A stretch of DNA of 64,000 nt from Clostridium omnivorum (GCF_026012015.1 NZ_BRXR01000001.1:2505501-2569500); one strand, 5' to 3'; shown: positions 17,777-27,413, numbered from the stretch's first letter. Made by a program: numbers and translations. Notes: a model not told the origin generated them from the sequence alone.

Positions 17777-19285
17777 ATGAAAAAGCCAAATATATTACTT
17801 ATAACTAGCGACCAGCAGCATTGGAATACCATAGGTGCATTCAATAGTGAAATATCAACACCTAATCTTGACAGGCTAGTAAAAGAGGGTACAACCTTTT
17901 CTAGAGCTTATTGCCCTAATCCTACTTGTACTCCAACTAGGGCGTCTCTAATAACTGGGCAATATCCAAGTCAGCACGGAGCTTGGACATTGGGTACTAA
18001 ACTTCCGGAGAGTACTGTAACTATAGGTGATGTGCTGCTTGATAATAATTATAGAACAGCCTTGATTGGAAAGGCACACTTTCAGCCTCTAAGAGGGAAT
18101 GAGGAGTTTCCATCCTTAGAAGCATACCCACTATGTAATGATTTGGAATTTTGGAGAAACTTTGATGAAAAGTTTTATGGCTTTGAGCACAGTGAGCTTG
18201 CGAGAAATCATACAACAGAATTCTTAGTAGGTCAGCATTATGCACTTTGGATGGAAGAAAAGGGTTGTAGGGACTGGAAGGATTACTTTATGGCCCCACT
18301 AGGAAATTTAGCTCCAGAGGCAAAGAGAAGATGGCCAATACCAGAGGAATACCACTATGATACATGGATAGCTGAAAGAACTAATGCCATGCTTGAGCAA
18401 TATAAAAATAATGATGAAAGCTTCTTCTTATGGTCAAGCTTCTTAGACCCACATCCACCATACTTTGTACCAGAACCATGGAATACTATGTATGATCCAG
18501 ATAAGCTTACTATACCAAGCCTCGTTGAAGGTGAGCATCACAATAATCCACCACATTTTAAAATGACCCAGGAAGAAAATCCAGACTTTTCATCTTATAT
18601 GGATTCAGGCTTTGCTCTTCATGGCTGCCATTCTCATTTGCAGGATAAAAATGAGCTTAAAAAAGATATAGCTGTCTATTATGGGATGATAAGCTTAATG
18701 GATAAATATATTGGAAAGATTTTAGATAAGCTTGAAGAATTAGGCCTTGCAGAGAATACTATTGTTGTATTTACTACGGATCATGGTCATTTTTATGGCC
18801 ATCATGGGTTAATAGCAAAGGGACCTTTCCACTATGAGGATATGATAAAGGTTCCATTAATAGTTTGTTATCCAAACAAGGTACCAGCTGGAAAAATATC
18901 AACTTCAATGCAGTCTTTAGTGGATATAGCACCTACCTTCCTTGATATGCTTAATATTACCGTACCAAATTGCATGACAGGAATTGCTCAAAGTGAAGTA
19001 TGGTATGGGGATAAGGAAAGTGTAAGAGATCACATAATATGTGAAAACCATCATGATCCATACTCAGTACATTTAAAAACCTATGTTAATGAAAGATATA
19101 AGCTTACAGTCTACTACAACAGAAGCTATGGAGAACTTTATGATTTAAAAGCAGATCCAATGGAGGTAAACAATCTATGGGATAATGCAAAGTATGCTGC
19201 TTTAAAATCAGAGCTTTTACTAAAGTATGTTTGGGCTGAAATGGGAAAAGAACCTATGTGGATGCCTAGGCTGTGGCAGGCTTAA
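17777..19285 (+). CDS. Cys-type sulfatase (S1 family), cytoplasmic
   Basis: Formylglycine-dependent sulfatase of 502 aa that should hydrolyse a sulfate ester from GAG oligosaccharides. The modification motif is C51-T-P-T-R-A-S (Ser of the usual CxPSR replaced by Thr), followed by LITGQYPSQHG. Metal-binding elements are visible as SDQQ near the N-terminus (DQ) and TTDHGHFYGHHG. No signal peptide is seen, so it works in the cytoplasm together with the maturase at 5063-6181. The ribosome binding site overlaps the MFS stop region (GGAGTGA). The sulfate position attacked cannot be decided by eye. Confidence 0.95.
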   Translation: MKKPNILLITSDQQHWNTIGAFNSEISTPNLDRLVKEGTTFSRAYCPNPTCTPTRASLITGQYPSQHGAWTLGTKLPESTVTIGDVLLDNNYRTALIGKAHFQPLRGNEEFPSLEAYPLCNDLEFWRNFDEKFYGFEHSELARNHTTEFLVGQHYALWMEEKGCRDWKDYFMAPLGNLAPEAKRRWPIPEEYHYDTWIAERTNAMLEQYKNNDESFFLWSSFLDPHPPYFVPEPWNTMYDPDKLTIPSLVEGEHHNNPPHFKMTQEENPDFSSYMDSGFALHGCHSHLQDKNELKKDIAVYYGMISLMDKYIGKILDKLEELGLAENTIVVFTTDHGHFYGHHGLIAKGPFHYEDMIKVPLIVCYPNKVPAGKISTSMQSLVDIAPTFLDMLNITVPNCMTGIAQSEVWYGDKESVRDHIICENHHDPYSVHLKTYVNERYKLTVYYNRSYGELYDLKADPMEVNNLWDNAKYAALKSELLLKYVWAEMGKEPMWMPRLWQA

Positions 19286-19336
19286 GTTAATTTATCAATA
19301 TGAATTATATGAAAATGATAAATAGAGGTGATAGAA

Positions 19337-20749
19337 GTGAGTAATACAAGACCAAATTTAGTTTATATATTTGCTGACCAATGGAGAAGACAAGCTGTAG
19401 GTTTTATGAAGGAAGACCCAGTAATAACACCTAATATGGATAAATTTGCTGAAGAGAGCTTAGTTTTTGATAATTGCATAAGCTGTTTTCCACTATGTTC
19501 TCCTCATAGAGCATCCCTTCTTACAGGAAAGTATCCTCTTTCCACAGGATTTTTTACAAACTGTAAAATTGGATGTGATGTAAGGCTTAAGGAAGAGGAA
19601 ATTTGTATTGGGGATGTTACAAAGGCAGCGGGATATGATACTGCTTATATAGGAAAGTGGCATCTTGACTTGCCAGAGATGAATTTAACAGATAATCCTG
19701 TTTCTGGTGCAAGAAATTGGGATGCATACACTGAACCAGGACCTAAGAGACATGGTTTTGACTACTGGTATTCCTATGGAACCTTTGATGAGCACTTAAC
19801 TCCTCATTATTGGATGGATACTCCTGAAATGATAAAGGTTAATCAGTGGTCAGTAGAGCATGAAACAGATATGGCAATAGATTATATGAAAAATCATGAT
19901 AAGGATAAGCCCTTCACATTGTTTTTATCTTGGAATCCGCCACATTCGCCTTATGATCAAGTGCCTGAAAAGTATAAAAGGCTCTATGAGGGAAGGGATA
20001 TTCCTCTAAGAGAAAACTTTTCACTTGAAAAGTCAGTTGTTGGAGTTGGAGATCCTTTTGAAGGGGATTATGTTAAGGCATTAGAAAATACTCTGAATTA
20101 CTATGCAGCGGTAAGCGGAATAGATGAAAACTTTGGAAGAATTTTAGAGGAACTAAAGAGACTTGGACTTGAAGAGAATACTATTGTAATACTTTCTTCA
20201 GATCATGGGGATATGATGGTTTCTCATGGACTTACCTCAAAAAATATATGGTATGAGGAGTCTATTGGAGTACCATTTATGGTTCGTATGCCAAATAAAA
20301 TAAAAGTTGGAAGAACGGATGCGCTTTTTGCTAGTCCTGATATAATGCCTACACTTTTAGGCTTCATGGGATTAGATATTCCAAATACTGTGGAAGGAAT
20401 GGATCTGTCAGGAATTTTAACTGGGATAAAAGCTGAAGAACAGAACTCCGTATATATATGTTCTTGCCCAGGCAGTAAACCCCTTCTTGAGAAATATAAA
20501 AAATTAGGTTACAGCCCAGAACAATATGGTTGGAGAGGTGTAAGAACCAAGAGATTTACTTATGTTGTAAACAAAGGATACATTCCTGAAGAGAATAAAC
20601 TTGAAAGATATATATATGACAACGAAAAAGACCCTTATCAAAAGAGTCCAATAATGATTAGCAATATAGAAGATAATATTGTTGCTAAAGAATTGGAAGG
20701 AGAGTTAAAAGGTTGGCTAGAAAAGTTGAAAGATCCATTTACGATTTAA
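19337..20749 (+). CDS. Cys-type sulfatase (S1 family), second, cytoplasmic
   Basis: Second formylglycine sulfatase, 470 aa. The start is GTG 19337, six bases after GAGGTG; the in-frame GTG at 19328 lies inside that ribosome binding site. Motif C54-S-P-H-R-A-S-LLTGKYPLSTG marks the Cys to be converted to formylglycine. Metal-site blocks are FADQWRRQ and SSDHGDMMVSHG. No signal peptide. It differs strongly from the preceding sulfatase, so the two probably remove sulfate from different positions. Its 3' end overlaps the start of the next gene by 37 bases. Confidence 0.95.
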   Translation: MSNTRPNLVYIFADQWRRQAVGFMKEDPVITPNMDKFAEESLVFDNCISCFPLCSPHRASLLTGKYPLSTGFFTNCKIGCDVRLKEEEICIGDVTKAAGYDTAYIGKWHLDLPEMNLTDNPVSGARNWDAYTEPGPKRHGFDYWYSYGTFDEHLTPHYWMDTPEMIKVNQWSVEHETDMAIDYMKNHDKDKPFTLFLSWNPPHSPYDQVPEKYKRLYEGRDIPLRENFSLEKSVVGVGDPFEGDYVKALENTLNYYAAVSGIDENFGRILEELKRLGLEENTIVILSSDHGDMMVSHGLTSKNIWYEESIGVPFMVRMPNKIKVGRTDALFASPDIMPTLLGFMGLDIPNTVEGMDLSGILTGIKAEEQNSVYICSCPGSKPLLEKYKKLGYSPEQYGWRGVRTKRFTYVVNKGYIPEENKLERYIYDNEKDPYQKSPIMISNIEDNIVAKELEGELKGWLEKLKDPFTI

Positions 20750-22869
20750 TTGATTTATCTATAGAGGGACTTGAACAAGTAGAAAAGGCTGTCCAAAGTA
20801 ATATGCTTGATAAGGCAGCAAAGCTTCTTAAAGAGTACTATATCTTTAGAAGAAGCCCAAAGCTTTTCTTAGATGACAGTGAAAAACAGCGTCTAGTAAA
20901 TTATTCAAAAGAGAATTTTATTGAAGATATAAAGGAAGTTATAAGAGTTTCAGAGGAAGTTTCAAAGAATACTTTTGTTTTTAGATTTCCTTGGGATATG
21001 GAAAAAACTAATAAGCCTTTTACCTTTAAAAATAAAATCCTGTGGCATCATATTCCTTTTGAGGATGAAGAATGGGCTTTTATGCTCAATAGACACAGGT
21101 ATTGGATTTCACTCGGTCAAGCTTATGCTGTAACCGGCAATGAGGAATATGCAAAAACCTTTTGCAAGCAACTGGAAGGTTTTATAGACAGTAATCCTGT
21201 AGATGGAAAATGGTCAGCAATAACTTGGAGAAGCATAGAGGCTGGAATTAGGTGCGAAAATTGGATGAAGGCATTTCAATATTTTAAGTATAGTCCGTAT
21301 TTTACTGAACAGCTTTTAATAAAGATGCTTTTATGTCTTTATGATCACTGTGAATATCTAATGAGTAGATATGATAACTTTAGACATATAAGCAACTGGG
21401 GGGTTCTAGAAAATCATGGTTTATTTGAAGCATCCGTATTTCTATCAGAATTTAAAGAGTCTAGGGCATGGAGAGAAGAAAGTTTAAGAAGATTAAAAAC
21501 TTGTGCTGAACTTCAAGTATTAAATGATGGAGTGCATTGGGAACAATCACCTATGTATCATAATGAGGTACTGCACTGCTTCATGGACGTAATAATTTTG
21601 GGTGAAAAGAACAATGTTATTATAGATAAAGCTATAAAGGATGCTGCAAGAAATATGGCTTATGCAGATTTATACATGGCAAAGCCTAATCATCACCAGC
21701 CAATGCTAAGTGACAGCGATGATACTGATATAAGGGATATGCTTACTGAGGCAGCTATTATATTCAAAGACGGCACCTTGAAGTTTGGAGCATATAAGAA
21801 TATAGATTTCAACAGTTTATGGTTATTTGGAACTGAAGGCATAAATAAATTTGAGGAAATACCCATCTCAGTGCCAGAGGTACTTTCCGTCCCTTTGGAA
21901 AGCTCAGGTAATTACGTAATGAGAAGCACCTTTGACGAAGATGCAAAATATCTACTATTTGATTGTGGCTCAATAGGTGGAGGACATGGGCATTGCGACA
22001 TGCTTCATTTTGACATTCATGCCTATGGAAGGGATTTAATAAGCGATATAGGAAGATACACCTACGTCGAGGGTGAGCCACTAAGAGAGTATTTTAAAAG
22101 CTGTAAGGCACATAACACAACTATAGTTGATGATATAGATTTTATTAAATGCAAAGGAAGCTGGGGGTATGAAAAGGTAGCTAATGCTATAGAAAAGCTA
22201 TGGATTAGCAAGGAAAACCTTGATTATGTAGAGGGAAGTCATGATGGATATATAGATTTAGAAGACCCAGTGTATCCATTAAGGAGAATTTTATTTGTAA
22301 AACCGTATTATTGGCTTATAATTGACAGCTTTCAGTGTAAAAAGGAGCATAGCTTTTCGCAGTACTTTCATTTTACTCCTGGGGAAGTATACCTAGATAG
22401 TAATAAGCAGTGTTATACAAACTTTAGAGCAGGCGGTAATGTGAAAATTGTACCACTAAAAAAGGATGATGTAGAAGCAAGGCTTCAAAATGGTTATTAT
22501 TCTAAAGAATATAATCATATTGAAGACAATAAAGTACTATGCTATAAAACTGTGCAGAGTGGATTTACTTCATTAATTAATGTTGTATATCCATATAAGG
22601 CAGGAGAAGACAATAATATTATTATGGGAAGTATTCAGGTATATGACAATTTGAATAATGCTGTCGAAAAAAATATTGCCGAGGCAATAAAAATAGAACT
22701 TCCTTGTAATACTGAAGAACATGTAATATTTATTCGCCACAGCTGTGGAATAGCTGATAATAATGGCACTTACCAAACTATTTATACATTGGACAATACA
22801 AAGGTCAGTGGAGAGATAGTGCTTATAAAGAAAAGCAATAGTTCAAAAGAAGTTATTGTGATTAAATAA
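20713..22869 (+). CDS. Heparinase II/III-family polysaccharide lyase
   Basis: Cytoplasmic lyase of 718 aa with an alpha/alpha-toroid N-terminal half and a heparinase II/III beta-sandwich C-terminal half (PL12/PL33-like architecture). Candidate catalytic residues by comparison with heparin lyase III are N234 in VLENHG, Y282 in EQSPMYHNE and H425 in the block GGGHGHCDMLHFD (422-429). The start is TTG 20713, eight bases after AAGGAGAG, so the gene overlaps the sulfatase. No signal peptide. In this context it could cut heparan sulfate or finish hyaluronan/chondroitin oligosaccharides; both activities occur in this fold. It ends the operon. Confidence 0.9.
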   Translation: MARKVERSIYDLIDLSIEGLEQVEKAVQSNMLDKAAKLLKEYYIFRRSPKLFLDDSEKQRLVNYSKENFIEDIKEVIRVSEEVSKNTFVFRFPWDMEKTNKPFTFKNKILWHHIPFEDEEWAFMLNRHRYWISLGQAYAVTGNEEYAKTFCKQLEGFIDSNPVDGKWSAITWRSIEAGIRCENWMKAFQYFKYSPYFTEQLLIKMLLCLYDHCEYLMSRYDNFRHISNWGVLENHGLFEASVFLSEFKESRAWREESLRRLKTCAELQVLNDGVHWEQSPMYHNEVLHCFMDVIILGEKNNVIIDKAIKDAARNMAYADLYMAKPNHHQPMLSDSDDTDIRDMLTEAAIIFKDGTLKFGAYKNIDFNSLWLFGTEGINKFEEIPISVPEVLSVPLESSGNYVMRSTFDEDAKYLLFDCGSIGGGHGHCDMLHFDIHAYGRDLISDIGRYTYVEGEPLREYFKSCKAHNTTIVDDIDFIKCKGSWGYEKVANAIEKLWISKENLDYVEGSHDGYIDLEDPVYPLRRILFVKPYYWLIIDSFQCKKEHSFSQYFHFTPGEVYLDSNKQCYTNFRAGGNVKIVPLKKDDVEARLQNGYYSKEYNHIEDNKVLCYKTVQSGFTSLINVVYPYKAGEDNNIIMGSIQVYDNLNNAVEKNIAEAIKIELPCNTEEHVIFIRHSCGIADNNGTYQTIYTLDNTKVSGEIVLIKKSNSSKEVIVIK

Positions 22870-22872
22870 ATG

Positions 22873-22919
22873 AAAAAAGACTCCAGAAGCAGATTATTCT
22901 GCAGTCTGAAGCCTTTTTT
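22873..22919. terminator. Bidirectional terminator between GAG operon and DUF624 gene
   Basis: Long imperfect stem flanked by AAAAAAG and CTTTTTT; the inner arms are GCAGA and TCTGC. It serves the plus-strand operon and overlaps the 3' end of the minus-strand DUF624 gene. Confidence 0.85.
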
Positions 22920-23577
22920 CTATGTCATCTAATATGGATCGACTATTATAAACTATGCAGTAGCAAAATATGCTGCTTAAAAATAAAACGCTGTAGGATG
23001 TGAAGGAATAAAATATATAGAAGGTTACTAGTAGTGTGAGTAGATTAAACAATGTAACCTTAAAATGAGTAAAGGAATAAGAAAAGGCAATTGCCGTAAT
23101 TTGTGAGGTCTTAAGGTAAAACCTAGAGATAATTGAAAGAGAAACTAATCCAAGAAGCAGCACAAATACGATTAATATGTAGATTAAATAAGCTAATGGA
23201 TTTTTAGTTGAAATAAAAAAAGCTGCATCTATGTACAATAATGTAAGAATAGCTGAAATTATGGTCCAAATAATTAATGATTGTTTGAAGCTGTTTTTAT
23301 AGGACTTAAACAATTCCTTGGTAAGACTTACATCTTTATTTGTTATAAGCTTTCCCATAGCTCCCATTAAAGCTGTTAGAGAAGGCCCAAGAGGTATGCA
23401 GCAAAGAGCTATAAACCATACAGCAGGAGATTGTAATATTCCCGTGCCTAATCCTAATATCAAAACTACTAATGGAATATTAAGCAGTAAAAAATAAAGG
23501 TTTCCTAAAAAAAACCACCATATATAATATGAAATATTAATTATTAAATTATCTCTTATATCTTTATTATCATCCAT
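22894..23577 (-). CDS. yesL: DUF624 (YesL-like) membrane protein
   Basis: Membrane protein of 227 aa with about five hydrophobic segments, matching the DUF624/YesL pattern (N-terminal tryptophan-rich segment WWFFLGNLYFLLLNIPLV, then GPSLTALMGAMGKL). Such genes sit beside LplB/YtcP-type sugar ABC transporters and uronide-processing genes in Firmicutes; the molecular function is unknown. AAAAGGAGAATTTTT precedes ATG 23577. It is convergent with the GAG operon and probably a functional member of this region. Confidence 0.85.
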   Translation of the reverse strand: MDDNKDIRDNLIINISYYIWWFFLGNLYFLLLNIPLVVLILGLGTGILQSPAVWFIALCCIPLGPSLTALMGAMGKLITNKDVSLTKELFKSYKNSFKQSLIIWTIISAILTLLYIDAAFFISTKNPLAYLIYILIVFVLLLGLVSLSIISRFYLKTSQITAIAFSYSFTHFKVTLFNLLTLLVTFYIFYSFTSYSVLFLSSIFCYCIVYNSRSILDDIEKRLQTAE

Positions 23578-23765
23578 AAAAATTCTCCTTTTAGTGAAAA
23601 CTTAGTCAACATGCAAATTAAAATGATCTACGACTATTTACCATTTTAATTTTAAACTAAGTGGTCTTAAGTAACAACAATTTTAACTACTATGCATTGA
23701 AAAGATATTTACTTATTAATTATTCATTGAGGAGAAAAAATAATACTCAATAAAAATATATTGTT

Positions 23766-23841
23766 ATTCGGCAAGGAAATAGGGGTTACTTTAAAAGTAT
23801 GTGTGGATGGCGATATAAGCATACATAAAACCTTGCCGAAT
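23766..23841. repeat. Inverted repeat with 11-bp arms, possible structured RNA
   Basis: Arms ATTCGGCAAGG and CCTTGCCGAAT enclose about 54 bases, which contain a nested GTATG/CATAC pair. The arms are GC-richer than their surroundings. It could be a structured RNA or the relic of a mobile element. Confidence 0.5.
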
Positions 23842-23881
23842 TAACTTATAATAATCAAGTATGGCAAATTATAAGTTAATT
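23841..23881. repeat. Inverted repeat with 13-bp arms
   Basis: Arms ATTAACTTATAAT and ATTATAAGTTAAT surround about 15 bases and are followed on the plus strand by an A/T-rich tract. It directly abuts the 3' arm of the first inverted repeat. Confidence 0.55.
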
Positions 23882-23993
23882 TTATAAATTTTTTAAAAAA
23901 CTTTATGCCTACTTTAGTACTATTGTACTCCTGATGAAGAAGTGTAGCTTTATCCTAATGGCCATATTATTTGCACTTTTGGTCAGCACAGCT

Positions 23994-25292
23994 TTATACA
24001 TTACCAGTAAAGGTTAAAAAGAGAAGAATTGCATTTAGTAAAACTATTATTGAGGTTATTAATATTCCAATAACTTTAACCCAAGGTTTATTCACAAACT
24101 CTCCCATTAAATCTTTTCTACTAGTAATTATCAGCATAGGAATTATTGCTACTGGTAGGGCAAAGCTGAGGCATACCTGACTTAGTACTAATGCCTTCAT
24201 TGGATTTATACCAATACAGATGATAATAAGTGCTGGTGCCATAGTTAACAATCTTCTAATTATTACAGGTATTTTAATGTCTACAAACCCATCCATAACT
24301 GTTTCTCCAGCCATGGCACCTACTGTAGAAGAAGAGAATCCGGAAGCTAGTAAGGCTATTCCAAAAGCTCCGCTGGATAATGCGCCTAAAAGAGGCTCTA
24401 AGGATCGATGTGCCTCTTCAATGGAATTCACAATTAAGCCTTGACTATGGAAAACAGAGGCAGACACTATAACCATTGCTGCATTTACTATAAAGGCTAT
24501 ATTCATAGCAATTGCAACATCTATTTTTTCCATCTTCAAATGTCTTTTTTTATCTTCAAGGCTTGCAGCTTTAAGGTTTCTACTTTGAACTAATTCTGAG
24601 TGCAAATAAATAACATGAGGCATTACTGTTGCACCAAGCATTCCAACTGCTATTAGTACGGCTCCCCCATTAGGTAGTGATGGAATTATAGTATGAAGTG
24701 CAACAGAGGGCCAGGATGGCTTTGCTAAGAATAATTCGATTCCATAAGATATACTAATTATTGCAACTAAAATAGTAATAATAACCTCTATAACCCTTTG
24801 ACCGTACTTTTGCATATAGGTTATTAAGAAGGTTATGACTGCAGTAAAAACCCCAGCTATTGGAAGAGGGATTCCAAATAATAAATAAAAGCCTAGTGCT
24901 CCACCTAAAAATTCTGCCATAGTAGTAGCCATAGCTGCAAGCTCAGCGATAATCCAAAAGGCCCAATTAAGCTTTTTTGAAAAAACTCTTTTGCACATCT
25001 GAGTTAGGTTTGCACCGGTAGCTATGCCTAGTTTAGCAGACATTATCTGTAAAAAAATTGCCATAAGGTTACTCCAAAGTACTACCCATACCAAATTATA
25101 ATTAAAAGTTGAACCTCCACTAATATTAGTTGCAAAATTGCCGGGATCTATGTAGGCAACGCTAACTATAAAAGCGGGGCCTAAAAACTTTAATAAATTT
25201 CTAAATCTAATTCCTAATTTATTAGCTCCAAGGGTTAGCGGTCTCACTGGATATAGTTCGTTAGATTCTATTGCGATTTCATTTTTATTCAC
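23994..25292 (-). CDS. mntH: Nramp-family divalent metal (Mn/Fe) importer
   Basis: Proton-coupled divalent metal importer of 432 aa with about 11 membrane segments. The metal-site motif DPGNF is seen in the first membrane helix and MPHVIYLHS in the sixth, both diagnostic of Nramp transporters. GTG 25292 lies eight bases behind AAAGGTG and is preferred to the GTG at 25301, which overlaps that site. A palindromic TTTAG-N6-CTAAA site 66-81 bases upstream resembles DtxR/MntR-family operators, suggesting metal-dependent repression. Monocistronic. Confidence 0.94.
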   Translation of the reverse strand: MNKNEIAIESNELYPVRPLTLGANKLGIRFRNLLKFLGPAFIVSVAYIDPGNFATNISGGSTFNYNLVWVVLWSNLMAIFLQIMSAKLGIATGANLTQMCKRVFSKKLNWAFWIIAELAAMATTMAEFLGGALGFYLLFGIPLPIAGVFTAVITFLITYMQKYGQRVIEVIITILVAIISISYGIELFLAKPSWPSVALHTIIPSLPNGGAVLIAVGMLGATVMPHVIYLHSELVQSRNLKAASLEDKKRHLKMEKIDVAIAMNIAFIVNAAMVIVSASVFHSQGLIVNSIEEAHRSLEPLLGALSSGAFGIALLASGFSSSTVGAMAGETVMDGFVDIKIPVIIRRLLTMAPALIIICIGINPMKALVLSQVCLSFALPVAIIPMLIITSRKDLMGEFVNKPWVKVIGILITSIIVLLNAILLFLTFTGNV

Positions 25293-25357
25293 TTGTAACA
25301 CACCTTTCCTTCCATTTGTATTAGCTGAATTTAAATAAGTTACTCAAAGTTAAATAT

Positions 25358-25373
25358 TTTAGTTAAGGCTAAA
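25358..25373. promoter_or_regulatory. Candidate MntR/DtxR-type operator
   Basis: TTTAGTTAAGGCTAAA, an inverted repeat of TTTAG with a 6-bp centre, located upstream of the Nramp gene. The layout resembles DtxR/MntR family sites; the match is by eye only. Confidence 0.4.
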
Positions 25374-25571
25374 TTGTTGAGTCTAATATAAAATATGAAT
25401 TTATAGATAAATGTGTTACAAAGTGTAATTATTTTGATTTATTAGGAATATAATTATTACTTCTATATTTATTCTTTGTATTAATAAAATCTCAATATTT
25501 ACGATATATATAGTAGGATTTTAACTAAGATATCAATAATTTGTATAATAAATTGAAGAAATGTATATTTG

Positions 25572-27413
25572 ATGAAGCACTGTAATTTAAATTATAAACA
25601 CTTACGGAAGGATTTGGAGAATGTGGAGGCTAATGAGAAGGATAAGTTAGGAAAAGAATTTAAAAGTCTGATGGGAGAAGAAGAATTTGCTAGAATCATA
25701 GTAGACAATTCTAATATATTTATCAATGTTTGGACTGTTAATGGAATTCTTATTAAATTTAATAAATACTGTCAAAGAATAACTGGCTTTTCTGAAGAAG
25801 AGGTTTTAGGCACCAATTGGAAGGGTAGAATTGTTAGTAATGAAGTATGCCAGGATATAGATGAACTTTTTGATATGTACAAGGAAGGGAGGGTTCCTCC
25901 TACTATTGAGGGTGAAATTTTATGTAAGGATGGAAAGCATGTTAAGGTATTGTGGAATAACAGTTTAATTTTTGATAAAAATAATAACCCAAGGTACGGA
26001 ATATCCCTAGGAATAGACATAACACAAACTAAAGACTTTGAACAAAGGCTGGGAGAGAGCTACAAAGAACTTGAAAAAATCTATAGTGAAAATAAAAAAG
26101 CAGAGGAAACCATCTATAAGCTGGCATATTATGATGTGCTAACTAAGCTTCCTAATAAGACCTTAGCTATGAAAGAGCTGGACTACAATATTAATGAAGC
26201 TAAAAAGAAAAATACGAAAGTGGGGCTATTGTCAATAGATTTAGATAATTTTAAAGACATAAATGATACCTTAGGGCATAATTTTGGAGACATAATACTA
26301 AAGCAGGTAGCAGATTTTATTATAAATTTAATTCCTAAAGATTACACTGTTGCTAGGCTTGGTGGTGATGAATTCCTGATAATAGCACCTAATATAAAAG
26401 ATGCTTTTGAGTTAGAGCAATGTGCTTTAAGACTTAAGGCTGAATTTGAAAAGTCTTTTAATTTAAATTCAAGAGAAGTCTATATAACCTTTAGTATGGG
26501 GATATCCATATTTCCCAAAGATGCAGATGATAGACAAAGCCTTTATAAAATTGCAGATATAGCTATGTATCATGCAAAGAGACTGGGTAAGAATAACTAT
26601 CAGTTTTATATAAAAGAGTTAAGTGATAATATTAAATATAAACTAGATTTGGAGAGAGATTTAAGGGAGGCTATAAAACGAGAGGAATTTGCAGTGTATT
26701 ATCAGCCTCAATTTGATATAAAACAGGGAAAAATAACGGGAGTAGAAGCCTTAATTAGATGGAATCATCCTAAGAATGGATTTTTAGCACCTTCAGAGTT
26801 TATTCCTATAGCAGAGGCTACTGGACTTATAGTTCCAATTGGAGAATGGGTACTTTACATGGCTTGCCTTCAGCATAAAGAGTGGACTGAAAAGGGATAT
26901 AAGGATATAAGAATGTCAGTAAATATATCTGCAAGACAGTTTGAACAAAAGAATTTTATAGAAAACCTGAAGGAAATACTAGAGGACACTGAAATGAACC
27001 CTTGTTTTTTAGAGGTAGAAATAACTGAGAGCATAGCATTAATGGATGTAGAATATACTATAACGATTTTAAACCAGCTTCAGGATATGGGAATAAAGGT
27101 TTCCCTTGATGATTTCGGTACAGGATATTCATCGCTTAATTACCTAAAAAGGCTTCCTATTGATACTATAAAGATAGATAAATCCTTTTTAGAGAATATA
27201 GCAATTGAAAAAAATGATACAATTTTGACTAAGACAGTAATAGAACTAGCAAGAAATCTTAAATTATATACTATTGCTGAGGGAGTTGAAACTGTTGATC
27301 AGTATAAATTTTTGAGAGATAATAGCTGTGATATGGTCCAAGGATATCTATTCAGCAAGCCTATGCCAAAGGATGAAATAGAAAAACTATTTTTCAGCGA
27401 TTTCAATATTTAA
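25572..27413 (+). CDS. PAS-GGDEF-EAL cyclic-di-GMP enzyme
   Basis: Cytoplasmic signalling protein of 613 aa. A PAS domain (about 35-150) is followed by a diguanylate cyclase domain with an intact GGDEF at 264-268 (RLGGDEF) and a c-di-GMP phosphodiesterase domain with an intact EAL at 392-394 (GVEALIRWNHP) plus DDFGTGYSSLNYLK. Both catalytic signatures are complete, so it could make or break c-di-GMP depending on the PAS input. There are no membrane segments. The start is uncertain: ATG 25572 has only a weak GAAGAA site, and TTG 25569 is also possible. Single gene with its own terminator. Confidence 0.93.
   Translation: MKHCNLNYKHLRKDLENVEANEKDKLGKEFKSLMGEEEFARIIVDNSNIFINVWTVNGILIKFNKYCQRITGFSEEEVLGTNWKGRIVSNEVCQDIDELFDMYKEGRVPPTIEGEILCKDGKHVKVLWNNSLIFDKNNNPRYGISLGIDITQTKDFEQRLGESYKELEKIYSENKKAEETIYKLAYYDVLTKLPNKTLAMKELDYNINEAKKKNTKVGLLSIDLDNFKDINDTLGHNFGDIILKQVADFIINLIPKDYTVARLGGDEFLIIAPNIKDAFELEQCALRLKAEFEKSFNLNSREVYITFSMGISIFPKDADDRQSLYKIADIAMYHAKRLGKNNYQFYIKELSDNIKYKLDLERDLREAIKREEFAVYYQPQFDIKQGKITGVEALIRWNHPKNGFLAPSEFIPIAEATGLIVPIGEWVLYMACLQHKEWTEKGYKDIRMSVNISARQFEQKNFIENLKEILEDTEMNPCFLEVEITESIALMDVEYTITILNQLQDMGIKVSLDDFGTGYSSLNYLKRLPIDTIKIDKSFLENIAIEKNDTILTKTVIELARNLKLYTIAEGVETVDQYKFLRDNSCDMVQGYLFSKPMPKDEIEKLFFSDFNI

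Larger units (their letters stand above)
23578..23993. other. Gene-poor spacer with two large inverted repeats
   Basis: About 416 bases between the DUF624 and Nramp genes. It contains two adjacent inverted repeats (23766-23841 and 23841-23881) described separately. A 28-codon plus-strand reading frame from TTG 23761 to TAA 23844 covers the first repeat; a GAGGAG lies upstream near 23730 but is poorly placed. A smaller ATTGAG/CTCAAT repeat lies near 23726-23751. No known riboswitch was recognised. Confidence 0.5.

Noticed and set aside
23757-23881. Known Mn or other riboswitch upstream of mntH
   Set aside because: The structure lies downstream, not upstream, of mntH on its strand, and key conserved bases of the yybP-ykoY or other classes were not seen.
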